A stretch of DNA of 64,000 nt from Parelaphostrongylus tenuis (Eukaryota > Nematoda > Chromadorea > Rhabditida > Metastrongylidae), in contig JAHQIW010007185.1 of assembly GCA_019055375.1 (NCBI GenBank), forward strand, positions 370,849 to 434,848. Direction: 5' to 3'. This document shows positions 23,401 to 38,400 of the stretch, piece by piece. Made by a program: the position numbers and the translations under genes. Each line of letters opens with the position of its first letter. Within the stretch, counting starts at the first letter, position 1. The notes beneath the pieces were generated by a model. The model was not told where the DNA came from. It did not search any database and worked only from the letters and a program-made list of their open reading frames with translations.

Positions 23401-26400
23401 AGCACGATGTGAAGTATGTCCACGGAATGTGAGATATGATCAAAACCAGCCATCACCTTTACCGCAGCTCACATGTTATCCATCAAACCAATCACGTTCC
23501 TTGCTTTGAGTTTCTCTTTGTCATGTTTCTACTCTATCGGTGTCATAAGCAATTTTTATTCTATCATGTTTCACTTGCACATGACATGTCTATCTCGTCT
23601 AAGCGTTAAAATTTATCTTGCACATCTTCGTTCCATCTTCAGAAGTGTGCAACCAGGTATGCGATGCCACTCCGCCTCTTTTCACTGTCATATTTTTCAG
23701 AGTAAGCAGCAGTGAACTCAAAAATTTATCGTGGTTCCCATACCTCACCTATCATCAAGAAGCATTAATCTCAACAGTAAAGTCAAGTGAAAAATGAAAA
23801 ACATTTTACGAACTGTCCTTTTGAGCCAACTCGAGGATAGCAGTAGGTTGTAGAAAAACTTTGGAAAAATGAAAAAAAAAACGATTTCCACACATGTATT
23901 TTATGCGAATTCAAGCTTATCAGAAAGCTCGTTTTCTCGTGAATTGAACGATATAATAAATTGTGGAAATTTTTCCAAGAAAATGCTTGTAAGCTTTTTA
24001 GGTTCGGCCATTTTTTGCTTTTAGGGCCTATCAAATTAGATTGTTGACGATGCACGAATGCTGTTGGATCTAAATGCAACGGTAGCTAGTGAGCGCATCA
24101 ATCTGGCATAGGGTGAAGACAGTTGGCGGAAATACGGTGTGGAGAAGTGGCGGGGTTCCAATACAAAGTGTGTGTCAACGCCACTGAGGCTCATTGACAA
24201 GTCAGCAAGCCGTATGGTAGCTACCGTTGCATTTAGATCCAACAGCTATTAATCTGTCTCTTGCGATATTTGAATGCGATATTTGTACACCTCAGTCTTG
24301 ATTCAACAGATCTAGTGAAGAAGAAAACCGACTGGCCGACAATCAAGAGAGGAACGCCCACGAGAAGTCGATCGCCAAGCAATCGTCAATCGAATTATAG
24401 AGGATTCATCGATAAGTTGCCGGATGTTGGCTGACGAGTTTCATTGCGATCCACTGACGATTTGGTACATTCTCCAAGAGATAGGTAAGTCTTGATGTAG
24501 AAGGAGACCACCTCAGCTATTAATCTATCTCTTGTTTATGCTCAATTGATGCACAAATAAATTTTTTCTTTACATCGTGAAAATTTCTTCTCCTCTTTGA
24601 CAGAACTTCTCTGACAACTTATTACATCAATGGCTGTTTGGAGAGACTTTTGGAGACTTGTCCTTCTTTAAAGCTGTTTCGATAGATGTAAGTCTTACAG
24701 AAAATAGTAGCATATGTAAGAGCTATACTCAGAGACGGAAAGTGCAAAGCTTCCTTCGCAGTGTTATTACGTTCTAAGCCCTTTGAGCTCTCCAGTGATC
24801 AAAAAAGTACCGTCTACTGAACAAAACTCAGTGAACCAGTGTGACTGACTTGTAAGTAGGCATTGTTAAACGCAGAAGCCACGCAGATCAGAGTGTTGAA
24901 CGTTGTTTCAAACATTGTAGACGCGCAAAATTGGCTTCCAAACCGATAAGTGCTCAACAAGATATCAAGCCAATGGTGTTATCCTGCCTAACAGGTTTAG
25001 CACCAATTTATCAAGTTCAAATGAGTAGTGCGCTTTATTCCCTTGGTGTGGTGAATCGAACCAATGATTAGTGTGAGTTGTATGAATCGCCCAACTCAAC
25101 TAGTGCATTGTACATGCATAATACGTGTTTTTCGATAGATCGAGCAAGATCAGGTCAGTTTACAGCTCGCCTTTCCTCCTAGTACACTATGTCACATTTT
25201 ATCATGTATCGCTCTTGTATGATTTGAACGTGGCTTCACTCCGCCAACTTTGTAACTCTTCTGTGTAGTCACTCCTTGTGGACACTACTGCTCTGATTAG
25301 ATCAGAATCGTGATAATAGTCCTCTCTTATCATAAAGTATCTCTCTCATATAAATCTCTTTCTCATATAAAACGACTGAAGCGATCAGTGGATCTATTGT
25401 GAAAATCAAAAATTACGCAACAGCTAAACTATTCCAGAATCTATGACCTGGTTTGGAATAAATCGAAATTTGTGAAAAAGGGCTCCAAGAAATTTGGAAA
25501 GCGATAAAATGCTTTTTTTGTTTGAGAAATGCTCACCATAAGTATTCCCTTGACAGCGTACAGAATTGCTTGAAAGACTGCCGAATGACTCGAGTGACAT
25601 TTCTCGATCTCAGGCACAATAACCATATCATCATAGTGCTGAATACGAATCAATGAAAAATATGAGGAACTTGAATAAGAACATTGAAAATGGAACAAAA
25701 AAAAATGTGTGTGAATACTCTGCTATTGAAATGAAAACACATTTTGAGCTTTTAGGTGTGGTATGGCAATCATACAGTATTAGACAGTGCTGTTTCGCAT
25801 TTCCAGGCTCATCAGTCGTACGTTGCCCTTCGGTCCAGTCGACCTCATAGGCATATACCTCTACTTATGAAGGAGTCGATACCGAATAACATATCATCGC
25901 AAGTCACCTGAATAAGTGATAAAATACCCTGACATTGCTGTGACCATTCGGCGTCGATTCCTTTATGAGTCGGGGTACATCCCCTGGAATCGGCTAGACC
26001 GAAGGGCACTATACTAGTGATGAGCCTGAAAAGGCAATACAGGCTTGTCTAGTACTGTATAAGCGCCATACTAGACCAATAGCTCTGCTATTACATTGGT
26101 AGTAAAGGCCATTTTATGAATCGCTAGAATTTCTGTGTGTTACATTTACAAGTGGGCGCTCTACGTGTTCGCCGCTTTCGCCTTATTGACTAAGAAACAC
26201 CGCTAATCTCAAATTACGCCATCTCACAATATAATTCATTTGGACAAGCAAAGATGTAGCCACTATTTCCTCTGAATGACCAGCTACGGGTAAGAGGCTA
26301 TGTCGACGTTATGAGAGCAAGCCATCTGGAAAACAATAGCAATCCGCAATCCACAATGACCAGATGATGCCAAAGGAGACGATCCATGAAAGCAGCGGAT

Positions 26401-29400
26401 TTGCTGTCGCTGAACTCCAATGAAGAAGTCTTGCTTAACCACCAATCACATCAGTCTTACTAGATGCAAAAGAACGGTTTTGTGTAAACAGACAATTTAT
26501 GAATCCCGTACATACAATGAAAGTTCCGAGCCGATTTCGAAGTTCAAATTAACTGCAGTCGTAAATTTTCCCCGTCTTTTCTAGCGTTTTTCGAATAGTA
26601 TGTTTCTTGTTAATTCGAATTTCAAGCTGAGAACAAATCTGATTTCACTGTGGGCTTTCTATTGAAAAACGTTTCCTAGTTCTCAAACTATGCAAAAGAT
26701 TTGATGAGTTAACGGACATATAAGCTAATCTATGGAACGACAACTGCTAATAATACCATGATGGTTTTCGGAGGAAATAACGCTGTAAAACGAGCAAAAC
26801 TGTACTATGAGCAAAGCGCATAGATTAAGCTCTTGTCGTTGATCTCTTTCTTAGGGAAGCAACATGCCTTCGACGCGTTTTGATACATTATAGAGATGAT
26901 TGATTATAAATCTCGTCAATAAAATCATTGATGTGGGCCTATCGATTTGCTAAGGCCATGATTTTATCCTCAAAAAAAAATCGGTCGGACTCCGGACGGA
27001 CGGAAAGCTTGTTCTGCCACGATGAGCAATCGAACCAGTAAAGTTTGTGTATTGCAGTGCAAATTTAGTTTCTACGTTCCTTGTCACAAAATTATTTACA
27101 AATGATGAATTTGAAAATGAAAATCACGAACTATTTGTGGCAACTCCATCACAGACATTTGAAAAGGCGAAATAACTGCCCATACAGTCAGCACCATCAC
27201 GTCGACAAACAATAATCCGGCTAAAATCAGTAATAATTTCGAATCCTGAAAGATTTTCACATTCAGTATTTCGACGCTGATGTCTTTCCATGAGGATCTG
27301 GTATGTGAAAAAAAACCCAAAATGGCACCTTAATAGCTTTTCTGTCCATCCTAATATTAGTGAAAATTGAATGCACTCGCCAAGTCTTTGAGAACATTGA
27401 GCCGAAAGCAAGAGTGAAACCGAGGCACAGCGTCCATGTCTTCACCTAAAAAGTCTCATGAAAATGTTCTCTTCTTTCCAGATACTTCTCACCGAAACTT
27501 CCGTTTACAGTCAAGGACGATAGAAATATCAGATGGCTCTTTTATAATGTGGAATGACTGCATATCGATAATCTTGAAGTACCAAGATGAGGAAAAGTTC
27601 TTTACTACCCGCGAAAATTTCAAAGTCTAAAATTGTTTCACACTGTCTTGGTTATCGCAAACTCGTGGGAATATCTCAGAAATATTGAAATGAGAATGCG
27701 GATATAGAAATTCTACGATGCGTTGAAGGAAAAGTATCTGACATTGATTTGTCGAAAGTGCGCGCTGTTCCAGAAAGAGAATGCTAAACCTCATACCGCA
27801 AAGAAGACTAAGGAAAACTTTGATCAGTGGGGTCGAGGTCTTGCCGCACCCAGCCTACAGTCCAGATGCTGCAATGTCCAAATCGAGGTCCTTTTAGCTC
27901 AATGGAACAACTCCTGCTTTGACGCCGATTCGAGACACTTGATCAAGTTGAAAAGGCTTGTCAGGAGTTTTTGATTCAAAGTCCAAGCAATAGTTATGTG
28001 AGCAGATCCGGGAGCTTGCAGATCCCTATCAGGAGATCGTGGATTATGATTGTGCTTTTTTTGAAGAATAATTGTTAATATTTTTGATTGAAATTGTGTA
28101 CAAAATTTGAAAATTTGGCGGGTGTTAAGAAATCTTCTCTTCAACTGAATAATTTGGTCGATCATGCAAATTTATGCAGTATTCAGCACATAAAAATTTT
28201 TGATACTTTTGCGTTATACGCATTTTCAACTCTCCACAAATAACGTGATAGCGTAATTCTGTACAACTTCAATGTTTTCTTTTTATATCTGAGAAAGTCT
28301 CTGTAGTACCCTGTAGCATAAAAATGTTTCATATTCGGGCGTGTTTTCGCCTTCCCCCAGACTTTTAGTGATCACTCGATAGCTTCAATCTCAGCGATCT
28401 CAAAAGTAAACTTAGTTTTTTCAAAGGATTCCTTAGTACGATACAGCAGCAGAAGAAGATTGTGTTTTGCACTCAGCACGCATTTCTTGCCGCCTTGCGT
28501 GTGTAAGTGGCCAAGTATCGATAGCGCAGCGCGATTCACATATGGCGTGTGATTTTTAATTATTGACTTCAGAGTATTTTCTCTGATTTGAAAACCTCAT
28601 TTAAAACATATGACTTTGATATTCCAAGATCTCTTCCACACGTCCATGCGCTTCTCGTGCATAGGCTTGGGATGCCTAGGCTGAGGCGTAGTAGCGGGTT
28701 TATTTGGCGATTTAAAACGAAAATCGTGAGGCTACGCTCATAAAAACTCACAAAAACGATAGGATGGAGTTTCTTCCACAATTGTAATACAAAAAAATCT
28801 GGAAATCCCTACGAAACGGAGAAAGAAATTCTCAAATCAATTACAGAAATACGTGCGGTCGAGGGTGAAATATAACTTTATTTTACCGCTATAGCGCAAT
28901 GAAGAGGCTTTTTTCAGAAAAGTTCTGCATCAAAACTATCAAGGTGCAAGCTACCGAAAATTTTAACACGTGATAAAAACGGAATCACGATGATTTAGTG
29001 TTTAATTGGCTGAAGTGCTATGTTATAGACTTCTTGACTACCTTATTGCTCTTGGAGAGGTCGTAAACAGACGTGAATAAGAAGACGTCATGAATATGAA
29101 GAATAATATTACGTATCAAAAATTGACACTATCGAACATTTTGATTAATTGCAAAGAAAGCATACTAGAAAAGTGTCTAAGTTTTTCAAAATTATGCCAA
29201 AGCAGTGACTATTGGCTTTTTGTTTGTCTATACCGATTTGCCTAAGTTAGCAAAATCTGAATTTTATTATTGGAAAGTTTGCGGTTTTGCACAATACAGT
29301 TGGTCAATAGTCGCAACTTACATAACCTGAGAAAAAAACCTTTATCTTGATCTTTCCTCAGAGGTGCGTCATGAATTCGTCTTTAATTTTTATCTTCGTT

Positions 29401-32400
29401 TGAAGTTTCTGATTCAACGCATATCTGGAGGTGATCTACCGATGTATCAGATCAGTACTGCAATCCTTCCATACAAATCTGGTAACAATTCACCGATCCC
29501 GAAGGGAATGAATTCTTGGTGAACCTTGAAGAGCCGGATCAAACCACTGACCATCGAATAATTGATCATCCGTGTCCCGGAGCGCCTAGATCACTGGCAC
29601 CGCACGAGCTTTTTTACACGATTTAGTTAACCTTCCTACTTAGTGTCCAATTTTGCTTTTGATGGTAGGGCACGAGGTGAAGTATGACCACAGGAATGCT
29701 GAGATAGGAGCAAAACTTGGAACCGGATGTTTTGTCTCATGACTTGAATCGCTACCATGGCTCCTTGGGGCAATACGCGCTCGCACGACGCTATCGAGGT
29801 CTTCGCTTTGCGGTTCTTCGAGGTACTCAAGCTTTGCTCTCATCTCAACAATCTTGTGATTGATCTGACAATGTTCCATCACTGCAGTAGGCTATTCAAC
29901 TATGGTAAGCACTAATCATTCCAAATTCATCTATTTGATCCCCTCTTGCGGTGAAATGCTCTTATAATACACCCAATAATGTGGAGGTGATGTGCAAAAA
30001 ACATCTGTGTCAGCAGGGATTCGAACCCAGATCTCACTCTTTCCTGGAGTGTGCGCTGAACGTTGCATCATGTAGCGTAAAAAGAGTGGTGTGTAAAACG
30101 AAACGAGCGTCGGTGGTGCAGTGGTTCAGCGCACGCTCCTGGAAAGAGTGAGATCTGAGTTCGAATCCCGGCAGAAGCAAATGATTTTGCACAGGACTTC
30201 AAATTATTGGGTAAAGGGTAAGCACTTCTGACTAGTCTTATAGGACTTACATAGCATAATTTCACAAAGTTGTCATTCGAGAGTATACGAGTGTCGATGC
30301 CAAGCAATACAACTGACGCGAAGGTACACATCGACCCAACGATAATCAAGTTGTTTAAATTCGGCGACGACATCTTGATGAACCTGAAACTCATGCGACA
30401 TCTGTATGGACGACAATGGAGAAATTATTCTAACTCAATTGCAAAAAGTATTTAGAACATCCCTGCTTTTCTTGATTTATTAAGAGTCTTCGCACTTTTT
30501 TGAATTCCTGCTCTCAGCCCACCTGTGATTTCGATATTTGATGTTGATGAACAAGAAGATGAAAGCGAGTGAGATACCGGTCAACGCAAGAAACGACATT
30601 ACTATGAATAACAGATTCGAAATATATTGTCGTTTTCTCTCAATTACAGTAGCGTCGAGAGGAGGTTCCCAATCTTGAATGGAACTTAGTTAAGAGAAGT
30701 TCGAGCGAAAACAAATCTCGTACCGGTGAAACCTCTTCTGAAGTTTGTCACGTCAATACGATAAAGTAAAGCGAGTATTCTAAAACCTCCAAGATCACTT
30801 TTCATTGTGAATATATCACTAGAGCCGTCGTAGTGTCCAACATCAGTGTAGGCACCATTTCGCCATTGTCGAATGTCGATGAGTCCTAAGCGCTCGTTAT
30901 TCTCGAACCGGACACGTCCCTTGAAGAATTAAGTCTGACTCGCTGATAAAAATGAATGAAGATAAAAGAGAATACTGTAACAAAGTCAGCATACCGTGAC
31001 ACCTTCAAATGAACTGTTGTTGATTGCCGACAGCAGTTTCATATGGGAAAACGATGCGTTTGCACTAAGGGCTTGACTTAAAGCTATTGCTAGCGTCCAT
31101 AGCCCATCATAGAGATAACCCTGCCAGATGTTAGGAGAGTCTCGTTGGAGCTCCGTCCAAATATAGGAAGCTTTCTAAAAATATGGACCTATGCTGCTTC
31201 AGAGGACACGAGCTTTTCAGTAGAATGCGATTTCTCGATCTTTTTGATCCTCGTGTACAGTTGTCAAATATGCGCTGCAATACTAAACGTGATGGTTGAT
31301 TGAATACCATGTCCCAAGGAACAGTATAAAAAACTTATCAGAGAGGATAGCAGTCTTTATTTGACACATCTGCAAACTGTCACAACTCATTTTATTGGCA
31401 AAACTCACATTGTATCACCTCGGCGATGATACGAATAGAGTCGAATGCATACTACAATACTGAAGAACTCATCAACACTTATTTTTGCATACTTTTGCAT
31501 AACGAGTACTTTTCACTTTTCTCCTTATCTTTTGGGAAAAAACAAGATGAATCTGTCCACAATAAAATTTCAAGAATCGACTTTACTTGAAGCTCGGCAT
31601 TATCAGCCAATAATTTCTTCCTTGATTATGAAGCTAATGCCACATAGTTATTGTGGAGATAAACATTACACAATACCCTCGTAGTAATAATTTGAAAAAA
31701 CTGGATTCTATCCTTTTTTCTGGTGCTCATAAGTTCTTTGAAGAGATTTTGATACTTAAACCTCGTATGATCATCCAGTGAAATAGTTAACCACAAATGT
31801 TCAATAGAATGAGAATGTTCGCGCTTCTCTTATTTCGAAACTTCCATAAATAAATTTAACTATAAGTCCAAAAGGTCGAAAGTCCCTATAGATAACTTCT
31901 ATGTACGAGGATGGTGATTCCTCTCGCACTTACGCCTTCAGTGGAGAATTTTTCTGTGATGGTCTTTCAGTACAGTAGCTTTTCGTTAGTGCAAAAAGTG
32001 TATCACCATTATGTCCTTCTTATACAGAAAAAAACACGGTACCTTCTTGCTGTTAAATCACCTTATTTCGATTAATATGCATATATGCAACGAGTAGTGA
32101 ACCGTGCGCTTAGTCATTAGCAGTAGAAGACTTAAACTTGCGACCAGCACTCCTACGACTACCGAACTGCAACATCAGATAAGGAGTACCTATGTGAGAC
32201 GACTACATTATCAGAAGCTTCTAGAGCGAATGATAGGAAAAGAGGGCTGGTGTACAACCACATCAGCACACAAGATGCGCTCTGACAAATAAAGGAAGAA
32301 GAATCGCCAGTCCGGGAGATCGAACTCATTCCTCTTGCAAAACTCCTATGCGCAAGTGATTAAACTGTACGCTAAGTTGAACTGGAAAAGCCGGAGAATA

Positions 32401-35400
32401 GGCTGTCAAACACGAAAGTTCATGCGAATTAGGCCTTTTATTTTGCCGCTGTTATGTGTAGACGGCAACGATACGTTACGATAAATTTCCTCCACGACGA
32501 CGCACGAATAGCTGCTGAAGCAGGTTATGTTCAACCGGAAACACATGGCATAAAAAGAAAAATTCACATTCTGGAATTACAGTAGAGAATCGAACCATCT
32601 TACATTTTACTATTTCCAACTCTACGAAAGCTCTCCTGCGGTAAGTACCACGACCAAAGAGGTGTTATGACTTTTAGCACTCGTTAGAACACTTTTAAAA
32701 AATCTAATCCGTGCTTCTTCGATAGCAAACTCTTCTCCAACACTACATCACCGCTAATAAAAAATATTCCCCTATGTCGAACAAGGATGTACTGCAGGGG
32801 TTTATCAGCATCATCTCACAGGTGGGTCGACATTACATCCTACAGTATGAATAAGTAATCTATGTATGAATCACTGTCGTTTTAGTGACAGTTTAGTTTG
32901 AAAAGTGGGAAATATTCCAGTCCAAAGTACAGACGTCTTATTCTGGTGAATGAAGAAGACATGCGCTTTTTTCGACATTCCAAGAAAAAGCAATTTTTCT
33001 CGTCAAGCATATCAAACTCAGATATATGATTTTCGTATCTGCCACGAAATGGTGAAGACACACCACACAATTATACAGGTAAACCCTAATTTGAAGTGAT
33101 TATATCAAGGTTGAAAGTTTTGTTGAAATCACTTTTAAAAGTTGTAAGGAAAGCATGAAAATCCTATATCTGTAGGCGAACATATCCACCGCTCCATCGC
33201 TATCTCTAGTACCGCTAGAGTCGAAGTGGTATTTTAAATTTTTTGTACTGAGAGAAAACTGTATTTACTTTTCCGCCAATCACATGAGTTCGATTATCCT
33301 TACGTACTAAGGCGAACTCAACAGCAAAATGTCCTTCAAACACTTCACTCATCTCCTTGGCTGTACAGTTCTCTGTGCCGAAAGACATCCATCTGAAAAT
33401 TGATCATAAGTTGCAAAAAACTACAATAAATAATCGTCTCAGAAATAATTTACCCTTTTAAAACCATGCTACAGAATTTCTCAAGACGCAAAATTGAGAT
33501 ACACTTCCCATTAAATACCTATTTCTTTACTTCCAAAAACAGTACGGTATTACCAAAGGAATTCCTGATCAATGTTAGATATATGAATCTTTAAGGTCAA
33601 AAGCTGCTTATATATACAAAATTTGAATTTAGTCTCACATAAGCCTCTGAATAGTTAATCAGGCCAAGTAGGGGTTTGTTAGAATGAAACTTAGCTTAGT
33701 TTGAGCCCATATTTACGATGCAATTTCGTCGTGACAGTTTTATAACCTAAAATTTACACCAAAACAGAATTCTCATTGCCATGATAGATAGAAATCATGA
33801 CATAGTTTGCTGCAATTGATTACGATCGTTTTCGAATAGAAGAAACTCCAAAAAAAGAAGAACCTAAGCCTACTCGATATCCGAAAATGGGGTAGGATTT
33901 TCTTGTATAGTTAAGGATGAATCTTCTATCACACGTAGTCGTTTAAGCGACCACGTGGCCCTGATCGGACAAGTACATCTTCCGAATTTAGCAAATTGTA
34001 TCAGACTTGTTTGAGACGGTAGCAGCACTAGTTTGGCATAACGGTGAGCTATCATAAGCTATCATGCAAGCAAAACTTGAATTAAATTTCTTCTATTAAG
34101 GTACGAATGGAGTCGGATGCATGAAGGCTTCCTGGTGAGATTAATTAACGCCGATCGCTTTATCTTTCTGTGCTCTTAATTTAGATATGCCGCTGATTGA
34201 AGCCATTATTAATTATCCAAACAAAGCTGGTCATTATTACGATTTTCACATACGCCATTGAATGATATCCAGGAAGAATCCACGAATAGCTATCGCCGTA
34301 CATCTGACGATGGAACGCTTCGCATAATACGATGGCCGCCATATCTTCAGCTACATCAACGACAAGAATTCGAACATCACGTCGCTAAATTTGGCAGTTT
34401 TTGTCATTTTTTTTTTGAAAAAAGAAACACTGTATCATATACAATTGAATAACAGCCTCATCTGTTTTGTGCAAGCAACAGATTTATGAGTTCGTTTAGA
34501 ATGTCTACTTGTTTTCCTATAACTTCAATTTCATAGTGGAAAAAGATATATCAGTTTTCCTCTGGTTGTTGAAGCAGAATCACTATAGGTTACCTGTCTT
34601 CCCAGTGGATTCTAGATGAAAATGTCTACACTGAGCGAAAAAAGCCTTTCTGGAATTCTGTCATAACTCAGGGTTATTCACAAACGATAGTTGTACATTA
34701 GGACAAATGTAGCGCTATGGTTAAAAAGGATCAGTAATATTGAGGAAGATTTTGAGTAGATCGCGAGCAGTGAACAAAGCAAGTCCTCAGTTCGTGGGGT
34801 GGGTTAAATGGTATCAAGGCTGGCTCAGAAGGCGAAGATACTGGCAAATGCGAAAGTCAACGTGTACGTCAACTCTGAACTTAATCACCAATACGATGCT
34901 ACGAATACAATGAATGTATGACATATCTCTAATTGATTGGTCAACGTCGAACGCTGTTTACTTTTCATTCTTCAACAATCATTCATGGGGATTTAAAAAG
35001 CACCAATCCCTTTTCATTCATCATGTTCCATCCGTCTCTGTCACACCGCTTGTTGCCCATTGGCTGTGAAAGCCGTATGTATTGAAAGATTGCGACACTC
35101 GTGCGTCGTATATCTAGTTTATCCCTTGGGGACCTTGAGGTCCTCGTTATATCACCCTATCCGAGACACAATTCACTGGATTTTCTGAGGTTTTCAAAAC
35201 ATGAAATTTATAGCTTAATAGATGATTGAACGGTGGATGTGTACTGATTGACAACTACCTTTGATTCGATTGATTTGATTCCCTTATACATGATTGTGAA
35301 GTTGTGATTTTGGATAGGAGTCATGGTTGAATGGGCTGTCAATGTTTCAAATCATCCGCATGTATAAGATATATCAAAAAAAGAACATTCATCGCTAAAA

Positions 35401-38400
35401 CTACCACTAATCATTTAGCTCTAACCAATTTCAGGCATAATATTACGATACAATGGACACCGATGTTGATAGGGTGGTTCCTAAGTGGTTGAGGATACTA
35501 ACCATTGATACAAAAATGGTTTGTGATTTGATCCCGCACATAAAAAATCATACTTTTTTCCCTATGAGGTGAGAAAATCTGTATCGAACTCGTCTGAAAA
35601 AGAAATAAGATTGTCGGATCGACGTTGACCACAGACCGTTTGCGAACCACCTGAGGACACTAATGCAAGGCTATTCAATTTGAGCGAATTCGCGAAGTTG
35701 ACATCACGAAGATTAGTGAAATCTTACGATGCAGTAAAATACGAAAATTCGATTTGTCAGTTAACAGAGGGAAACATTGGAATAAAGCAGGGACTCTTAC
35801 GATATATCATGTCTTATATGGTGAAAGATAAAGCTCTCAGCGTTCATCCACTCTAAAATGTACCACGCATGCCACTTCATCAAGCATTATTCCAAGTGAT
35901 TGAATCACATTTCGCTTTTACAATGACTTGCGGTATCCTAGCGATATACCACGTCAGCGTTGTTACACTCCTCGACAGGTCTGACTCCAATTCAGCGACT
36001 CTGAAGCAATGGAAGACTTTGTGAGCCTTGAGTGCGGGATCGAATCATCGACCACGTGTGTGCCGTTGGGCACACTTAAACACTGTGTCATACGCGTCCC
36101 CATAATGATTACAAACTTTAGTATATAAAGGCGTTATATTATTACTGTGCTACAGCTTACCTTGAGCTCATCGAGCTCATTTCCAATGTTGTCCATCTCG
36201 TGTTTGGTCACACCTGCCGTATATACCACCTTTATACCGTAATTGTGCTCCAGTTTTGTTGTCAGCGATTCGTGTGGCTGAAATTAAGCCGCTAACGAAT
36301 ACTAGTGAACAGGTTATAGCTAGCGAATACTTGTCGTCCTGAGCTATACGGAGAACGAGGTTTTCAAGATCAGCGGATGAAGGCAATGTTTCAAAATGAA
36401 AGCCGTAAAATATCAAAAGTGAAAACAAGACGGTGCAAAACATGAATTTTCACTATACGAGCACTGTGCTATGTTACCCCTTTGCTACTATTAGAAAGGA
36501 GCGTGTGGTACCGCTGAGACGGGCGAAACGCGTACGTATAAGATTAACGTAAAATATCAAACCTCGAAAAAGGCTCTCTGATAAGGTGACATACCCCACA
36601 AAAAAACACAGATAAACAAGCAAACGATTTTTAGAGTTCTTAAAATGTATCAATGACAGCTGACTGTACTCTTTGTGAGATCTCTTTATGGCTTCCTTTT
36701 TCACAAGATTCATAATGTTCACGGCATGTTCTAATCAACTGACTGTTAAGCTATTTTTCGTTGAGTAGGCGTTTGGCTCTTCATCAAGGATCTAAATCCG
36801 ACCCTAAACCCGAAGTGTGTGATAGAAGCCAATAATTCTGTACATGGAGCAATTAGAAAAACATGTTTTCATAGAAAAAAAAATTTTCTCGCCTACTCCA
36901 GTGTCTGATTAAAGCCATCATTATTTTCCTATTGAATTTCTTGGCGATAATTCAGATCCGCCGTTCCTTCTCAAACAGAAGGTCGAATTCATCAACACCA
37001 CCAAAATCCGAAGCGGAGATAACCACTTTTACTATTCATGAGTGCGAGTGTTTACGCCACTTCACATCCGGAAGTGGATATCTTTTCTTACGCCCGAGAA
37101 TGGCAACGGGTTCAAGGCGACGAAGATTTACTGTGCTTAACAGAACTTATTAGTTAGCAGAATATAATCTCAGCAATCAAAATCAAGTGGTCCTAACAGG
37201 AAGCACAAAACTGATTCTGATGATGAGCGCTGATCAACGACTAATTCCGAATCCATGGACACGAGTGCGCTCTTATTTAAGTTCTGAAATATTAGTAGCC
37301 AATCAAGGTGATTCGGTTTCATAACTACTTTTGTAACTGTGCGACATCTCTTGCTGAAGGTGTAGGTCGCAGAACAAATCCTGTCAATCGTATTCCTCTT
37401 CACACTTGTGAAGGTGGGTCTGTTGGTTGCACGGTAATGACTAAAACCTTTGATGACTCTTCCAGAAATTACTTCACTGGATATGAATTTGATCAAAGTG
37501 TGTGCCAAACAAATTTAATCAAGCTGTTGATAGTTTCTTCGTAAAATGTCAGTATTCCTTCAATCTTCTCTTTGCCGTTCTATCTCATCATCTCACCTCT
37601 ATTCATCATGTTATTAGCCCAAGTTTTGATTTAGTTATATATCATCTAAATGACGAAAACAGGCCTACGGCCGGAGGACTTGAATTACGCAATTCCTCTA
37701 AATCTATGAATTTGCAGGGATTATATATAGCGCAAGTGCAAGATAGTGTAATGAAGAAAATTTGGCTCACTACGAAATCTGAAGGTTGGGCTTATCATAT
37801 TACTGTCAACAGAAAAGTTTAACAATAGAAGCATTAGCAATCGCAGGAATCACTTCCGTTCTGTGAGGATCCGAACGGTATGGCATAGAATTTCCGCGCA
37901 CTTCAAAATGCCAGGAACTGTCTGTAATGGCTACCTAAGAGAACGCTTCAGTCTAGCTAACTCGGGTCTCTAAGAATAATGACGCTCGACAATTCCTACT
38001 CATGAGAGAAGAAAACATTTTCTCAAATTTAAGCCGACAAAACACAAAAATCCAAAGAACTCTGTAATGATGAATGTGAAACTATCAAGCGATGTAAGAA
38101 GTGCTAGGTTTTGAAAATACGTGATGTGTGGTCGTGTTAGAACGGAAATACCAACGAGGCAATGAGAATTTGAAAATGCTAAGCAACTGTGTAAACCATA
38201 AATAAATGAATCAATAGATGAGGAGAGAAGTTAAGATGACGAAGAGCTATTCGACTTACCAATGCGTACCTTGGCTCGTCACTCTGCTTTAGAGTGCCGA
38301 CTTTCCTCCAACCAAAATGATTTATCAACCGGCACTTCGCATTGTTTAAATTGCGGTCACCAGGCACGACGCGAAAAAAAGTTGGATAGAGCTGAAAGAC

